The notes beneath the pieces are model-generated. The model had not been told where the DNA came from and searched no databases. It saw only the letters and a list, made by a program, of their open reading frames with translations. Made by a program: the position numbers and the translations under genes. Of a stretch of 64,000 nt of DNA, positions 34,814 to 46,997 are shown one piece after another (position 1 is the stretch's first letter; each line of letters begins with the position of its first letter). Source of the DNA: Orbilia blumenaviensis (taxonomy: Eukaryota > Ascomycota > Orbiliomycetes > Orbiliales > Orbiliaceae); contig JAVHNS010000008.1 of assembly GCA_036872755.1 (NCBI GenBank), positions 496,001-560,000 of the forward strand, given 5' to 3'.

Positions 34814-35943
34814 AAGGTTTTTTGAACACAAGAGAGGAACTGAGCATAGCTTAGGTTGTGTATTACAGGAAGTTACATATAGCTCCCTAGTTAAATCTCC
34901 ACCCACTGATCCCACCAGCATGTTTCGTAGATTCACTGGCTCGCCCTCTGCGCTGGGGCTCGATGGAATATTGCGGTGACCTCACTTCTGACTGAAAATA
35001 TACAGAATCTCTCTTCCCAGGCCATTAGAACTCGTATCGTGACAAGAAAACTTGCGTATTAGGCTTCCAATACAAACCCAATGTGTGTTGAGTTTCTAGG
35101 GTCTAGAGTAAGGCGAGTATCAGTCTAAGTTAGATTTAAACGCTACTTATACCATATTGAACTGTAGTCTCGGTCCCAGACACTGTTGACCACATTGAAC
35201 CGTAATGCAAGCCACTTTTAGTATCAAATTGAGACTGATAAGGAACATCGAGACTTGACGATAATAATGTCGACGGTCACATGATCACACTGAGGGCACG
35301 AGTTCGGGGGGCACGAGCGTACCACACGACAACGCAAAACACCCGGACAGAGAGCATGACCTCAACCTAGCCACAGCGGCTGGCGGGATCTAGTACCAGC
35401 ATCAGCATAGCGTGATCGCTTTCCCGTCGTTAATTACGATTTGTACAGTCAGTCACTCATGAGTCTAAGCTTCTCCTACCATTAGCCACCTCTTCCCAGT
35501 CTAGCATTTTAGGTTTGAATTCCACTTTTTCCAGATTATTTAAAGTTGCCAAGTTTGAAAGAAGTCCTGAGACATGATATCAGCGCATAACATATATATA
35601 AAACTGGTGGGCCAGACCGAGAACAGGTCAGTTGCACACATTACCGTTTTGTGAAATGGGAAAGCTGCATATTTCCTATGCATGCATGTATTCAATAGCG
35701 AAAGCTTTAAAACCTGGTACACGCCCACGCTACAAGGTTACCTTACGTTCATAAGTTCGAACGACTTCATTCCTTTCAGCCTTAAAATTTACTAGAATTA
35801 TACGTCGATATACCTACTCAAGTACCTAGGTATCAGTTAAAGGGAGTCAGTCCTAAGTCTTATGCATACCTAAGCTATTTCACCGATATAACAAGCGACT
35901 GGAGAACGACATTTCTACGCCGATGAGACAGTAATACGCCATC
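34814..35943. other. intergenic stretch
   Basis: No gene recognised. The ORFs here are under 75 codons and carry no domain. The last 200 bases probably contain the promoter of the next gene. Confidence 0.5.
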
Positions 35944-36675
35944 ATGATATCTACGATCCTTCTGTTAATAGTCGCCTTGCCAATATCGATAGCATTCACC
36001 TGGTATGCCAAGGTCCTTCGTCTCCGTGCAAAACTAGATGCATGGATAAAAACCGGGCGAAGACTGTCATACGAGGACGCCGCCTGCCAAACCACAGACC
36101 TGGATTTTGAATCAGAATTCGATGGTATGGCATCTACCCCAGCTGCACCAATAGAATATGAAAGCCTAGACGCTGAGACCGAACTTGATGTACAAAATTC
36201 AGACACCAACTCCGAAAGTTCACGAGCACTACTATCTAAGATATCGCTTTATAATCCAAAAACACAGCTTACATACCTGATACCCGCGAGTAACCTACCG
36301 TATCATCCGGAAAGTTTGCAGATTCCGATGTCGGTCTTAAATCGACTGTGCAAATGCGCTCTGGAGCTGTATGAAGCCGAGGCTGCGGGCCGCTCCCGTA
36401 GACGAAACACCATCACAACAAAGAAACTCAACCCTTCGAGGATGGTGTTCTATGTGCTGGAAGATGGAAGCTGTGAGGTTTGTCAAGATGGGGCACGGGT
36501 TCCTGAGGAGTGGGTACAGGTACCTGAGCGAGTAGTTGAGTTTTTGGCAGATGAGGTTGTGAGGTGGATCGACGGGGAAAGCAGCTTGGGTGAGACCATC
36601 ATGGCTAAGTCTCGCAGCAGTCAAGGCTACCATGCATCCAGCCGACGAGATAGCAGCCGAGGGAGGAGACGGTAA
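35944..36675 (+). CDS. signal-anchored protein, function unknown
   Basis: A single exon of 243 aa. Residues 2 to about 20 are strongly hydrophobic (ISTILLLIVALPISIAFTW), followed by YAKVLRLRAKLDAW, fitting a signal anchor with a basic cytosolic flank. The middle (about 40-95) is acidic and disordered. From about 105 it appears folded: ISLYNPKTQLTYLIPASNLPYHP, MSVLNRLCKCALELYEAEAAGR, then MVFYVLEDGSCEVCQDGARVPEEWVQVPERVVEFL. The tail is Ser/Arg-rich. I do not recognise a family. The intact frame and good ATG context (CATCATGATA) support a real gene. Confidence 0.65.
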   Translation: MISTILLLIVALPISIAFTWYAKVLRLRAKLDAWIKTGRRLSYEDAACQTTDLDFESEFDGMASTPAAPIEYESLDAETELDVQNSDTNSESSRALLSKISLYNPKTQLTYLIPASNLPYHPESLQIPMSVLNRLCKCALELYEAEAAGRSRRRNTITTKKLNPSRMVFYVLEDGSCEVCQDGARVPEEWVQVPERVVEFLADEVVRWIDGESSLGETIMAKSRSSQGYHASSRRDSSRGRRR

Positions 36676-36916
36676 CATTATAATCAGCATGTACGTATCG
36701 CAATATCTGTATTACCTATTGGGCGTTTGGATGTTATTTTGAGATCGGATGTATACCTATATAGATTTTGTAGTCACTAATATATGCATTTTGCTTTATG
36801 ATTTATACAAGCTGAGATGTATCTCCAGCTATCCCTGATCAGTATATATACAGCCACCATTTCCAAATATATCAAGTATCTACAGATCCAATGTAATGAT
36901 ACACAAAAAGGCACAA

Positions 36917-39004
36917 CTATTTCCATGCCCCGTCTTCACCTCTCCTATCCTTCTCCACTTGGGCGTCGAATTCCTTCTGCAACTCCTCCCTTGTCTTCTG
37001 CCTATCTTGTCCCTGCTGCCTTCTTCCAAACCCGCCAAATGAGGTATTACCTTCACCACCATCGCGGTTCTCACCTGGGACTCTTCGTTCGCCACCGTAT
37101 CCTTCAGAAGCTTGCTGCCTGATTCTCTCCCAGGTTGACATATTGGCCATATCATCCGTCTTTACGGCAGTGTCTTGTTGTGCCTGTGGCGCCCATCTAT
37201 CTTCTTCCATAGCTGGGCCTTGTGGGCCCTCTCTTGCCCTCCTAGCACGATCCCATGAACTTTCCCCAGGCCTTAGCGGAGGCATTACAGGACCGTTTTC
37301 CTGCTTTCTCGCTGCGGCGGGGGCGTCATCCTTAACATAATCGCCCCAATCGATGCCCTCACTTTGCAACCCGCCCAGGCTCTGGGTATCCACTGGTTCA
37401 AACCGCTCGGGTTGCCTACTGCTGCTTCCGCTTCCACCATCGTCACTATCACGCGGCTCAGGTTGTGGCTGTGGCTGTTGCGGTATTGGTAGGCCTCTCC
37501 TAGACATCGTCTCCTTCATTCTTACTTTTGCGTACTCCATCCGGTCATAGTTATACTCCTGCAACCTCTCATCGGCTATTTCCTTTTGTCGGGATCTAGA
37601 GGTCAACCAGATAAGGCCAAGAGTGCCAACTGTATACTTCCCAAAGAAACCCCAGACTCCGGCTCGTATGAAATCTTTGAGGTTCCTCACAGGATTGAAG
37701 TGGTACACTCTAATAAACTGTGGGGGACCTGTTCCAGGCGCACCGGGTCTGGAGGGACCTGATGAGTGCGATGAAGACTCCGGCGCCTTCTGCGAGAGCG
37801 TAGCCCGGGCTTCCGCCTCCGCCTTTGCTAATTCCTCAGCAAATTCTGCCTTTCTGGCAGCATTAGCAGCAGCTTCCGAGGCGGCACTGCTAGCACTAGC
37901 TGCTGCTTCACCCGCTGTACCCGCTGCTCCACCCGTCCATGTCTTCCTAGCTTCCGTCAGCCGTCTATCGAACTCATCAAACTCTTTAAGTAGTGACTCC
38001 AGCTCTTTAACCCTTAATTGAACCGCCTCAAGCTCCGCCGGTAGCTCCTTGACCTTCTTAAGCTCTTCCGCCACATCTTTTCTAATCTCAATCCTATTAA
38101 AAGGTGATTTTTCAAAGTCTTGGAATCCAGATGCCATCCTTTCGATACGGTCACGCATGATCTTATACCGCGCGGTATCCCTACTATTAGGGTCCACCCC
38201 GTCAAGTCGAGATTTTTGCTTCATAATCTGATTTATCATCAGTTGCGGTGGGCATTGCGCCATATACAGCCAGCGCTGAATCCTAGAGCTGAGACTATAG
38301 TTGAATGTCGCCTTTACAGGTTCTATCTGTGGGCCTCTCATAGCTTCCGGTGTTATCTTTTCAAGCTGTATCCTCGTTGGCCGTCCAGAAGCGTTATTCG
38401 TAGTCCCTTCAGCTGCAGCAGACTCCGGGGGCACACCCGTTGGCGCGCCAGTACCCGAACCTGCACCAACTCCTGCACCAGAACCCGCATTACCACCACC
38501 ACCCCCTTCTTTCTGCCCCCATCCATTCGGATACACGAACCCAGAAGGTGGAAACTGTTCCGCAGGCGCCGCACCCCCCTTCATACCGAACATAGTCCTA
38601 AAACTCTTCTCCATCGGCCAAAACTCCGTCCTCGTAGACCAGTATATGCCACCTGCCAAGCCTAGTAACCCGAAATACTCCGCACCATTCTGCATATTCT
38701 GCGAGTAACGGCCGAGAATGGCATGTTCGGCCTGCGTGAACGGTCGAGGGATGATTTCGGCGCGACGGCGCATGGCGACGATATACACGCTGTCGCGACC
38801 GCGGACGCCATACATATTGTACATCCCTGTCCAGTAGGCAATGAATGCTGGGAGGGCTGGGGTTAAAGGCGGCGTGGTAATTACGGATGGGCTGAGTGAT
38901 GAGAGTCGTTCGTGTTCCGGATGGTATATGTAGTGGGGGGACGCGGGGTCCTTGGAAGGAGGGAGGCCTGCCCAGGGGCCAATTCCCTGTTTGGTTTCCT
39001 CCAT
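36917..39004 (-). CDS. large fungal protein with two hydrophobic segments and an Ala-rich coiled region, function unknown
   Basis: A single exon. From the ATG at 39004 (MEETKQGIGPWAGLPPSK) the protein is 695 aa; the frame stays open a further 80 codons upstream without an ATG. An N-terminal conserved-looking block contains YIYHPEHERLSSLSPSV, FIAYWTGMYNMYGVRGRDS and AEYFGLLGLAGGIYWS (hydrophobic). The middle has a Gly-rich linker, then ISSRIQRWLYMAQ-like and KKVKELPAELEAVQLRVKEL coiled-coil sequence and an Ala/Glu-rich run. A second conserved block has VYHFNPVRNLKDFIRAG and VWGFFGKYTVGTLGLIWLTS (hydrophobic). The C-terminal 170 residues are disordered and rich in Q, P, R and E. It resembles a membrane-shaping or organelle membrane protein in composition only. 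No name can be given. Confidence 0.75.
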   Translation of the reverse strand: MEETKQGIGPWAGLPPSKDPASPHYIYHPEHERLSSLSPSVITTPPLTPALPAFIAYWTGMYNMYGVRGRDSVYIVAMRRRAEIIPRPFTQAEHAILGRYSQNMQNGAEYFGLLGLAGGIYWSTRTEFWPMEKSFRTMFGMKGGAAPAEQFPPSGFVYPNGWGQKEGGGGGNAGSGAGVGAGSGTGAPTGVPPESAAAEGTTNNASGRPTRIQLEKITPEAMRGPQIEPVKATFNYSLSSRIQRWLYMAQCPPQLMINQIMKQKSRLDGVDPNSRDTARYKIMRDRIERMASGFQDFEKSPFNRIEIRKDVAEELKKVKELPAELEAVQLRVKELESLLKEFDEFDRRLTEARKTWTGGAAGTAGEAAASASSAASEAAANAARKAEFAEELAKAEAEARATLSQKAPESSSHSSGPSRPGAPGTGPPQFIRVYHFNPVRNLKDFIRAGVWGFFGKYTVGTLGLIWLTSRSRQKEIADERLQEYNYDRMEYAKVRMKETMSRRGLPIPQQPQPQPEPRDSDDGGSGSSSRQPERFEPVDTQSLGGLQSEGIDWGDYVKDDAPAAARKQENGPVMPPLRPGESSWDRARRAREGPQGPAMEEDRWAPQAQQDTAVKTDDMANMSTWERIRQQASEGYGGERRVPGENRDGGEGNTSFGGFGRRQQGQDRQKTREELQKEFDAQVEKDRRGEDGAWK

Positions 39005-39839
39005 TGTTTTCGAGGCGGATGCAGACTCGGAGGAAAGAACTGTCAATTCCAGATTATGATGATTGCTGAAGCCTTTTTGTCTTAAAGCATTGTGGGTTGT
39101 GAAGGGGGAATGTTGGTAACCGTCGAGAGGCTTTGCTTTCGGGTAGTTTTGGTGGTGTGAGGTTTTGGTGATATCATCGGGCTCGAGCGGCGTGGCGTTT
39201 GTGGGGCCATTTCTCGGCTGCACCGCCACCGATGCCGTCGCCACGTTTTTTTTACCCCAGATTTTGATTCAGACTAAGATAAAGTGGTGGGTATTATATC
39301 GCGTGTGGGAACACTGCATCATCAGGGGGGTCAATTGGGTCGCAGATGCATATGCACAACTAAAACTCAGGCCCCAGCTAGAGGATTGCTTGTCTCACAA
39401 ATTATTTGGACGAACCTACTAGTTGTGAAGGTTGACTAGTAGCTAGTAATTACAAATGTATAATGTATAAGGTACAAAATTCGAGGCCAGATACACGTAG
39501 TCATGAGGACGACCATTTGTATATACATGCCCTGCGATCGATCGAGATTAGTTATATTTAGATATATCTGGTCGTAGCACCCTCTGCATCCTCTCCCAGC
39601 AAAACTTCTATATGCAGAGATGATTATCGACAGTAAGATCAAGATGCGAAAGCCCACCGCTAGAACGTGAATAAGATGTAGCTCGACAACAGCTCGCTAA
39701 TCTTAGAGAAAAATGGAGGATGAACAGCGGCGGAAGACACATTATACAAGGTTTGTGACCATGAGGTTTAATAAGGGGAAAGAAGGGGGGCCTTAGCAGT
39801 CGTCATTTGGCGGAAAACTTCAAAGGGAGCATAGGGAGG
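39005..39839. other. intergenic region
   Basis: Promoter side of the preceding minus-strand gene and the 3' flank of ppg1. No other gene seen. Confidence 0.5.
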
Positions 39840-41453
39840 TCACAAGAAATATTCAACCTGCGCTTTCTCCACGGGTTGCTGGTCTACCCTATTCTCCGCA
39901 TTTTCTGGCGCCTGATCGAACACATTGAAAAACCGACTCCCCGCATCATCAACTTCTAGTACACTTGCCAAATTCCCGCATCGATAGCAGTAATTTGGCG
40001 CTGACCAGACAGTGCTCAAGCGATCATCATACAGCACCTGATAGCCCTCCTGACAGAGCTGATGAGCTCGCAAGATATGCGAAAAGTTGTTAATTTCCAG
40101 GAATTTCTTGACAACCTGCGCGCCAAATGTATACCCCGCACCTCTCGGAGAAAGGGCGAATTCATCACGATCAGCATCAGGGTCCGACCAGACAAGATCA
40201 GCCATGGGACCTTCATGGGGGATTTCTGTAATGCCCAGAATAAAAAGCAATTAGTAGGTGAGCTCGTCGACTGATTGGAAGTATCGTACGATCTGCAGAA
40301 CAGGGGGACTGGAATGCTCGTATATACCTCTGAACCTATCGATAATCTTAATCTGATCGATAGAATGTATCGATGGCGATAGACCTAAAATAGCAGGTTT
40401 AACGATTAGTATATGTCTCCTCCTTCCCCGGTTTTTCCCAAAAAACAAAAAGTTTGTAAAAACGCCACCAAGTTTAACCCGGTACTCCCTGTATTCAAGG
40501 CAAGAAAAAAAAAAGAGCTCACCTCCATGTACACAGAATATGTCATTATTGATCACAACACTCAGCGTTAAAAAATCGAACATATCCGTAAAATGGTGCC
40601 AGACATTCGCACTACCGTATTTTCGAGCACATTCTGTGTAGAACCCGTAGGATTGTGTAACGCCTCTTGATTCATGATTCCCTCGGATAAGGTGCACTCG
40701 GTTCGGATAGCGCAGCTTCAGGCATACAAGCAATGATATTGTCTCGACGCTGAATAGTCCTCTATCGACGTAGTCACCTAGCAATACCACATACTTTAGA
40801 ATGATCCCTTGAAAGAATAAAAAAGTTCTCGAAACGGTCGTGCCATTTCCCCCATGGTAACGTTGCCATAGATCCCGCCCGAACATAGAATAAGGGAAAG
40901 AGATCCGTCCATTAATAATGAAATCCCCAAACGAGGGAAAGAGACGTGGGATTGTCGCACCTTCGCGACAATACAGCCTTCCTTGAGTTAATGTTTACCC
41001 GAGAGACATATAACAGACGAGTTTATGAAAAGGGTCTTGAGCTTAACGAGAAAAAGTATTGTTTTTCGACCTACCTAAAAAGAGGTAGTTGGTGTTCGGG
41101 CAAAATCCACCTATTCGGAAAATCTCGAGAAGGTCATAGAACTGCCCGTGAATGTCACCCACGACCGTCACAGGTGAGAGAATATGGACTACATTGCTCT
41201 CGCGCATGAGTAGTTCCTTCGTCTTGGCGCATATTGCTTCTATTACCGGTTCGGCAAGGAGTTCTCGTTTGTACAATCTTTCGATGCAGGCATCGAGGTC
41301 GACTAGAGGTGCGATATCGGAGGTAAGAATAAGTTAGCCCTTCGCTCTTTCCCTATTGACGATCGTATGGGATACACAAGCTCGATGCCTTCGTCGATGG
41401 CGCTAACAGGTCCTCGCAGAGGAGCAGATCTTCTTACCTGGAAGCCCAGGCAT
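39840..41453 (-). CDS. ppg1: Ppg1-type PP2A-like serine/threonine phosphatase catalytic subunit
   Basis: Five exons on the minus strand (41453-41438, 41302-41075, 40777-40523, 40384-40328, 40225-39840) give 313 aa. The metal-dependent PPP fold is complete: [85 protein letters not shown] and [12 protein letters not shown], with a PP2A-like YFL C-terminus that could be methylated. The [28 protein letters not shown] segment fits Ppg1 better than PP4, PP6 or PP2A. Yeast Ppg1 works with the Far/STRIPAK-like complex and in glycogen accumulation. Exon 1 is just 16 bases (MPGLP), chosen because it supplies an ATG and the right phase with a GTAAGA donor. The intron at 40778-41074 is long for this genome (297 bases). 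Exons 2-5 are secure. Confidence 0.92.
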
Positions 41454-43550
41454 CTCAAAATATCAGAATGAAGCCGCTCCAAGAGCAGGCTACCACAGCG
41501 TAAACGATCGTCCAATATCTTCGTCTTGATCTCTTCTTTTATTGATTCTACTACCCAAGAGTCCGGGAATCAAAATGAACCTCCTGTAACTACCCTTCCC
41601 TTCCTGATACGGCAGTACCGGTTTTTTCGCTGTAAACGTGCAGGTGGTTTTGTATTTTAGGTTTCGCGGATGGCCGAACGTAATATATCTAGAAATAGCT
41701 TATTTAGAAGAAATTGCGATAGCTGTTTACGGTAGACTGTGGTGATGCTCGTTGTTGGGCGCTAAGACACTGAAGACATTCGGAGTAGGAAGGGCGAAAG
41801 AGCAGGGGGCAAGGATGGTGCGCGTGCGAAAATCGGAGCTTCCGGATGTCGACAAGTTGATGTTATGCTTCAACGAGGGTGAAATAGATGGGGTTTTCCC
41901 GTGCGATAGACGTTGTTTGGTTATGTGGTGGTCGACGTGAGTGGAGGTGAAGCCAAGAGAGAGGTGGGATGTGAACATGTTAAACATTCAGGCAAGCCGA
42001 CGTCAAAGCTGGAGAGAGAGAGCAGCAAAAACAACACGCGACATCCAACAGATGCCTGCATGGCTAACCTTCGAGGAACCAAGACTGTAGAGTTCATTGA
42101 TGCTACAGATGCTTTATTTGGGTCAGCCTTGAAAGGCTTCAAAAGAAGTTAGAGGAAAAGCCCCTTCTTTTGCTTCTAAAACTTTATCCAAATTTATAAC
42201 AAAAAGTAAAAATTTCCCGCATCATTAGACCGACTTTGCATTCCACAATCTGGCCCGTCCATGCACCAATTCACAGGAGCTAACATATCTTCGAAGCCGC
42301 AATTGATACGCATATTCTAACATGTGGTTGTATATGCTTACTCCTTCAAAATGGAATTTTGGATTCGGAAGTTTATATGTATTGATTATTTGCAACAGAA
42401 ACAAATGACGATGAGAGCAATACCCGCAATATAATGTACATAGCTGTGTATAGACTAGGAAACATGGACATTTCGAAAACTAGTGATCTTAGTCGCGGGT
42501 TTTCACATGAAATCATATGATACAGCCCTATAGCCGTGGTTTTCTTATCGGTGATAAGGAAACTACCGCATGAACCCCTAATTATAATTATAATATTAAC
42601 AACTGTGGCAAATGCGAAGAGCCGGCCTGGTCCAGAACATCGTAAGAGGCAGAAAAAGACCTCAGGCAAGGATATAAATTAGCGATTAGCCACTACACCA
42701 AGGTCAATAGAGGAAAGGTAATACCATCCTACCAGCCTCTTATAAACGTTCGCACGGAAAACACCCCAGAGTCTCAGCATCCCAGAAAACATCCTAACTT
42801 CAAGCGAAGCAAAATTTCATGCACTCCGCCAAAAGCCTGACCGTTGAGCCCGCCTAATACTCTAACGAGTTCTCACAAAATCAAGGGCCTATAAGCTAAC
42901 GAGCCGGAGGGAGCTCAAGCGCTTAGGCCAACTCCTCCTGGCCTCGTTGACTCCTCCCCTCTCTATTGTGTTCCCCAAACCTGATTCTGGAGCTCGCTCT
43001 CACGACATAGCTCTTTCTCGCCATTCTCCAAAGCGCTCACATGCCCTCGCACTGCTAATAGTAACAATAGATTTGGGTAGAAATGGGCATTGTGACCCAA
43101 GTGACAATTTTTTGCATTAATATATGGAAGGCAAGGAATTGTCTAAGACATACATAAAATACCGACAAGGAGAGCTAGAAATATCCCATAAAGGGTGATT
43201 AGTTGTAACATACGCATGCATATGATTCCGAAGTGTCGACAGCGTATCTCAACAGTCGACCGAGTCCAGGGTTTGGTTTGTCTATCTATCTGTCAGGTAG
43301 ATTGCGTCCCCGTCCACATGGTGGGATAGACATTGCATTGCATTGGCTGCTCCGTCCGAATAAAAAAATGTGGGAAATTCTAGGATCCTAAAGGCGGGGT
43401 ATTGATCTTACATCGCCAAGGGTCTCAGCGTGAGGGGTTCTCGGATGTCAGCCGGTTCGAAGGAGGCTGACTAAGGTTTGCAATCATGATCATGTGGTTA
43501 CTGGTTAGGGTTGGATTAAAATTGAAGATAATGTTACGGATACCTCATGA

Positions 43551-43574
43551 TGGCCATCGATGGCCATCGATGGC
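43551..43574. repeat. short tandem repeat of TGGCCATCGA
   Basis: Two full copies and a partial third copy of a 10-base unit in tandem. Confidence 0.8.
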
Positions 43575-45141
43575 AGCTAATAGTCATTCTTTCAATTATC
43601 CTTTAAATTTTTGTCAATTAAGTCGGGTTAGACACAGATCCAAATTCAGGCCCCCCGAATTATACAGTCATAAGTCTGGAAACCTATAATCCGAGATGAC
43701 CCATCAGCCTGCGCAGATATCTCACGTAATATACCGTGAATAGCCATTCGAACACCCACACTGATTGTAGACAGCGCACCCGCGGTGAAGTCTCATGAAG
43801 TGACGTCAAATAAGTCTCAAAAGAACTTCACCCCTTATATCCAAATGCGGTGGTTATTTAACTTTACAGCTCCACTCTCATACATACACGATACGGCCTT
43901 CTGCAGGAACAACGCTCGGATTCTTGGTCGTACCAGTATATATTCCGTATCATATGCAAACGCTTCGAAAAGTTTATATGGCCCGTCTGCCCCACAGACT
44001 ACGAGCCTAATTGGCAGCCTGAAAATGTGCGGGAATGCAGCATCTTCGGAAAAGGAAAGACGAAGACTTTTAGGCTGGCCATGGCCGGTATAAGCGGGAA
44101 AACCGGGTGTTAGATCGTTTTGATCGAGCGTGGCATGGGAATCTCATAGCTTAGCTTACGATGTGTATGTCGTATCGAAATCACGCGGAAGAACAATATT
44201 ATTGTGGTATCAAACAAACGCCAGTGTTGGTTAACTTGTCTCATATTCTCATAAACATATGCTACAGTTAACGAATGTACTGCATTTCTATATGCACCAT
44301 TATTGCAACACCAAATTTGGTGGTGGCGCTTCCTTAAGCTTGATTCCAAAGGTGCATATAGGTATGCATATACGAATTCGAGTAAGCATCGAGAACATCC
44401 TCAAATGCTAAGGATCAGCTTTCGGGACGCACGACGCACGCATGTCACATTACCACAGTCAACTATAGCTTTATATCACGAGAACTCGGTTGAACCATAA
44501 TACATACAATGGGGCCTAGCCAGCCTTCTTCATTACGAATTCGAATATTCAATCCGGTTGTATTTATCCGTGTTAAGGTTCCAGAGAAATAGTGATTAAT
44601 GCACATATATCGACACCCGAGCGGGTGATAGCCCCTTCGAATCCCTGGGAGGTCGCATTCGGGTTCACTTACTATCATGGAACCACTACTCCGTCATCCA
44701 GCCTTCGCTCCAAAAGCTTGTGTAGATCGAGTCCATGGCTCCACTGATCCACCAGATCAATATCTTTAATATCAAAGGCTTGGAAGCATGAACGTACTCC
44801 AATGCCAATACCCGGGTCCGGGAAAGTGATCGGTACACTAGCTGCCTTCCGGGGCAATGATACTCGGTACCACGGGAAATCGAAAGCAGTTGGGTCTCAT
44901 GAAGGCATTTGAGGCTTCAGATGCATTGAATGGTTGAACTGTCAAGCATGCAAATCCGTGATCCGATTTAGTACTCCAGCAGGATCCCGTGTGTTGGGAT
45001 TGTGTTGCTAACTTAAGTCTGGCTGACATCACTTTTAGTCAACAACATCTCTGAACTTGAATGCATGTTGCATTTAGTTCAATCGCTTGAAAGTTCTAAC
45101 TTCTTCAAAGATGGTTTTCAAATTCATGTAATAACCAAGAC

Positions 45142-45183
45142 TTGTTTTGCTTGTTTTGCTTGTTTTCGTTTCTTTCTTTCTTG
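45142..45183. repeat. CTTGTTTTG / CTTT microsatellite tract
   Basis: Imperfect tandem copies of CTTGTTTTG followed by TTTCTTTC repeats. The pyrimidine richness, about 25-65 bases before an ATG at 45207, could also act as a fungal promoter element. Confidence 0.6.
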
Positions 45184-45206
45184 TTTTCTGATGCTATCTT
45201 CCTGGC

Positions 45207-45392
45207 ATGGCCCAGCGCCACGATAGCACTTCCCTAATCCGCACATCGAAGACAAGGCAAACCCGACACTCCCAACCTGCACTTTACCACACCTTCAAAG
45301 CTCGCAGAGCGAAAGCAGCAGGTACAGCGATGGCAGCCTTCGTAAAATGGTGCAAGACCAGGGGCACTAGGGCGACGAAGAAAGTCGTCTAG
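45207..45392 (+). CDS. short basic ORF, doubtful
   Basis: 61 aa, very rich in Arg, Lys, Thr and Ala (KTRQTRHSQPALYHTFKARRAKAAG, read in two halves around residue 20), with no known domain. A pyrimidine-rich tract precedes the ATG. It overlaps the end of the minus-strand ORF that follows by 4 bases. It may be a chance ORF. Confidence 0.2.
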   Translation: MAQRHDSTSLIRTSKTRQTRHSQPALYHTFKARRAKAAGTAMAAFVKWCKTRGTRATKKVV

Positions 45393-45940
45393 CGAAGTTC
45401 CTGGGCAAGACCTGACGGGAGAATCAAGGGACTTGCTGTGTCTAGCCCGTGATATTCAGGGAAATGGTTGAGGGTTAGTATCTGATTAACAGATGTTGTC
45501 AGAAAATGGCTAACTAGTGGGCTGGTGATCGATGATCGCAGTGTCGAAGCGGAGATGTCCAGGAGAACATTCCAAGTCTTCGATGCAAGTTTAATCAGCG
45601 GAAACCCGAATGCTTCTTCGAGACCTTCTCGAAAGACTGCAAGATCTTCGGCTCGCGTTGGCTTCAAAGCCCGCAAAAGAAAAGTGCGAGAGTGGGTGGG
45701 GAACCTTGGACCGAGAACCCACTGTGCGGGAGGAGAATAAGCCGGTGATTTTTCGTGAGAAAAAATCACGAAAGGGTGAACAATTATTATGCATCCCGCT
45801 CTTCTGGAAGTTCTATATCGATTTTTCTGTCGCTGGACGAAGGCAGAGCTGCCTTGCATGTCCAGCTGCATGACGGTCTGCAGGTCCACCCCGCCCGGAT
45901 ATCGTATCTTGCCCGCAAGATCACGTAACATATCTGCCAT
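45389..45940 (-). CDS. hypothetical protein, family unknown
   Basis: An uninterrupted 183-codon frame from an ATG at 45940 (MADMLRDLAGKIRYPGG). Helical-looking ends flank a more mixed middle: GVDLQTVMQLDMQGSS near the start, AEDLAVFREGLEEAFGFP and LVSHFLTTSVNQILTLNHFP later. I recognise no domain. The middle part (CIIIVHPFVIFSHEKSPAYS) is less protein-like and may hide an intron. The length and amphipathic composition make it more credible than its neighbours, but it could be spurious. Confidence 0.4.
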   Translation of the reverse strand: MADMLRDLAGKIRYPGGVDLQTVMQLDMQGSSAFVQRQKNRYRTSRRAGCIIIVHPFVIFSHEKSPAYSPPAQWVLGPRFPTHSRTFLLRALKPTRAEDLAVFREGLEEAFGFPLIKLASKTWNVLLDISASTLRSSITSPLVSHFLTTSVNQILTLNHFPEYHGLDTASPLILPSGLAQELR

Positions 45941-46997
45941 TTATTGCTCAAGACCGCCCCAAGCCATGACAGGGAAGGGCATTGCAAGCGTCTCGAGCAT
46001 GCAGACGTCAATTATAAAAACCAGGGTGGCCCACCTGCCGCATGTGGTAGCGTCCCGCGCTGAACGTTGTATTTGCGAGACGAGGAACCCAACCAAGCAA
46101 ACTCTCTCTCTGCCTCTGCCACGACAAAAACCCAGAATCGACTGTACAGATCATGTACATGTACATGCAGCCCTTTTAACGCCTAACCTTATTACGAAGA
46201 TTAATTGGGATAGTCGTGATTATAATCTGTGCGTCGGGTGTGGTTTAGCAGCCCACATTTTTTCTTTTTCCACAAATTTCGACTTCGACTACAAGTTCTC
46301 ACCATGTCAACAGGCAGAGGCGATCACGGCCCTTATTCTCCCTAGACTCCCCCATGTCTAGCTCTCGGCAAGGATTTCGAAACCCTCAAAGAAGTATCAG
46401 TACCGAGTTCTTCCTATAGAGGTTTCCTAGAGGAAAATGCAGGTTGACATGTGCTGTGGAGAGACTACTAGACTCTCGATATCGCCCACGGCTCCTCCAG
46501 GGATTAAGCATGTCTCAGTACCCTCACAGGCATCTCATCCTCGGAGCCGTGGCTCATCCATCTTTCTATTTTCTGATATTAAAATCACCAGCATAGCCCG
46601 TCTGTTACAAAGGGTTTTCCTCCCGAGTTAGGTTTTGGAGAAAACTTCGCCCGTCTATCCCCATCTTCAACTCTTACCCTAATAGCTTCAAGCTTCTTTT
46701 GTCTCTTGAAGCCTCATTTACAACCTCAGGCTAGTTCCTTTGAGTGACAAATATATTTATCGTTTTGATACCAAACTACTTCGCTGTAGCCAGGCTTTCA
46801 CAGATAAAATCCTCAGGGTCCCATTTTGCATGAATTCATAAGGCATAAATCGAATCAAAAGATATAAAGCCGTATAATTAATAAATTCCTGCAAGCCTAT
46901 CTCCCACGGAAGACGACCAGACAAAATCTCACAGTCCTCTAAACTGTCTCTCAAATCCACAGCAAACCGTCCCAATCTTCGAAATAATCATATCACG
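45941..46997. other. intergenic stretch
   Basis: No gene recognised. Plus-strand ORFs at 45789-46361 and 46437-46631 overlap or flank the hypothetical gene and have no domain. The last 100 bases are a likely promoter/leader for the next gene. Confidence 0.45.

Larger units (their letters stand above)
41454..45206. other. 3.7 kb stretch without a supportable gene
   Basis: Several short ORFs (for example 41752-41940 +, 43785-44093 + and minus-strand frames at 44463-45032), none with a domain I recognise or a convincing intron to join them. A small tandem repeat at 43551-43574 (TGGCCATCGA units) and a T-rich microsatellite near 45142-45183 lie here. Possibly decayed genes; nothing is certain. 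Confidence 0.5.

Noticed and set aside
44463..45032. three minus-strand ORFs that looked like exons of one gene
   Set aside because: No family recognised and no splice pattern joins them well.
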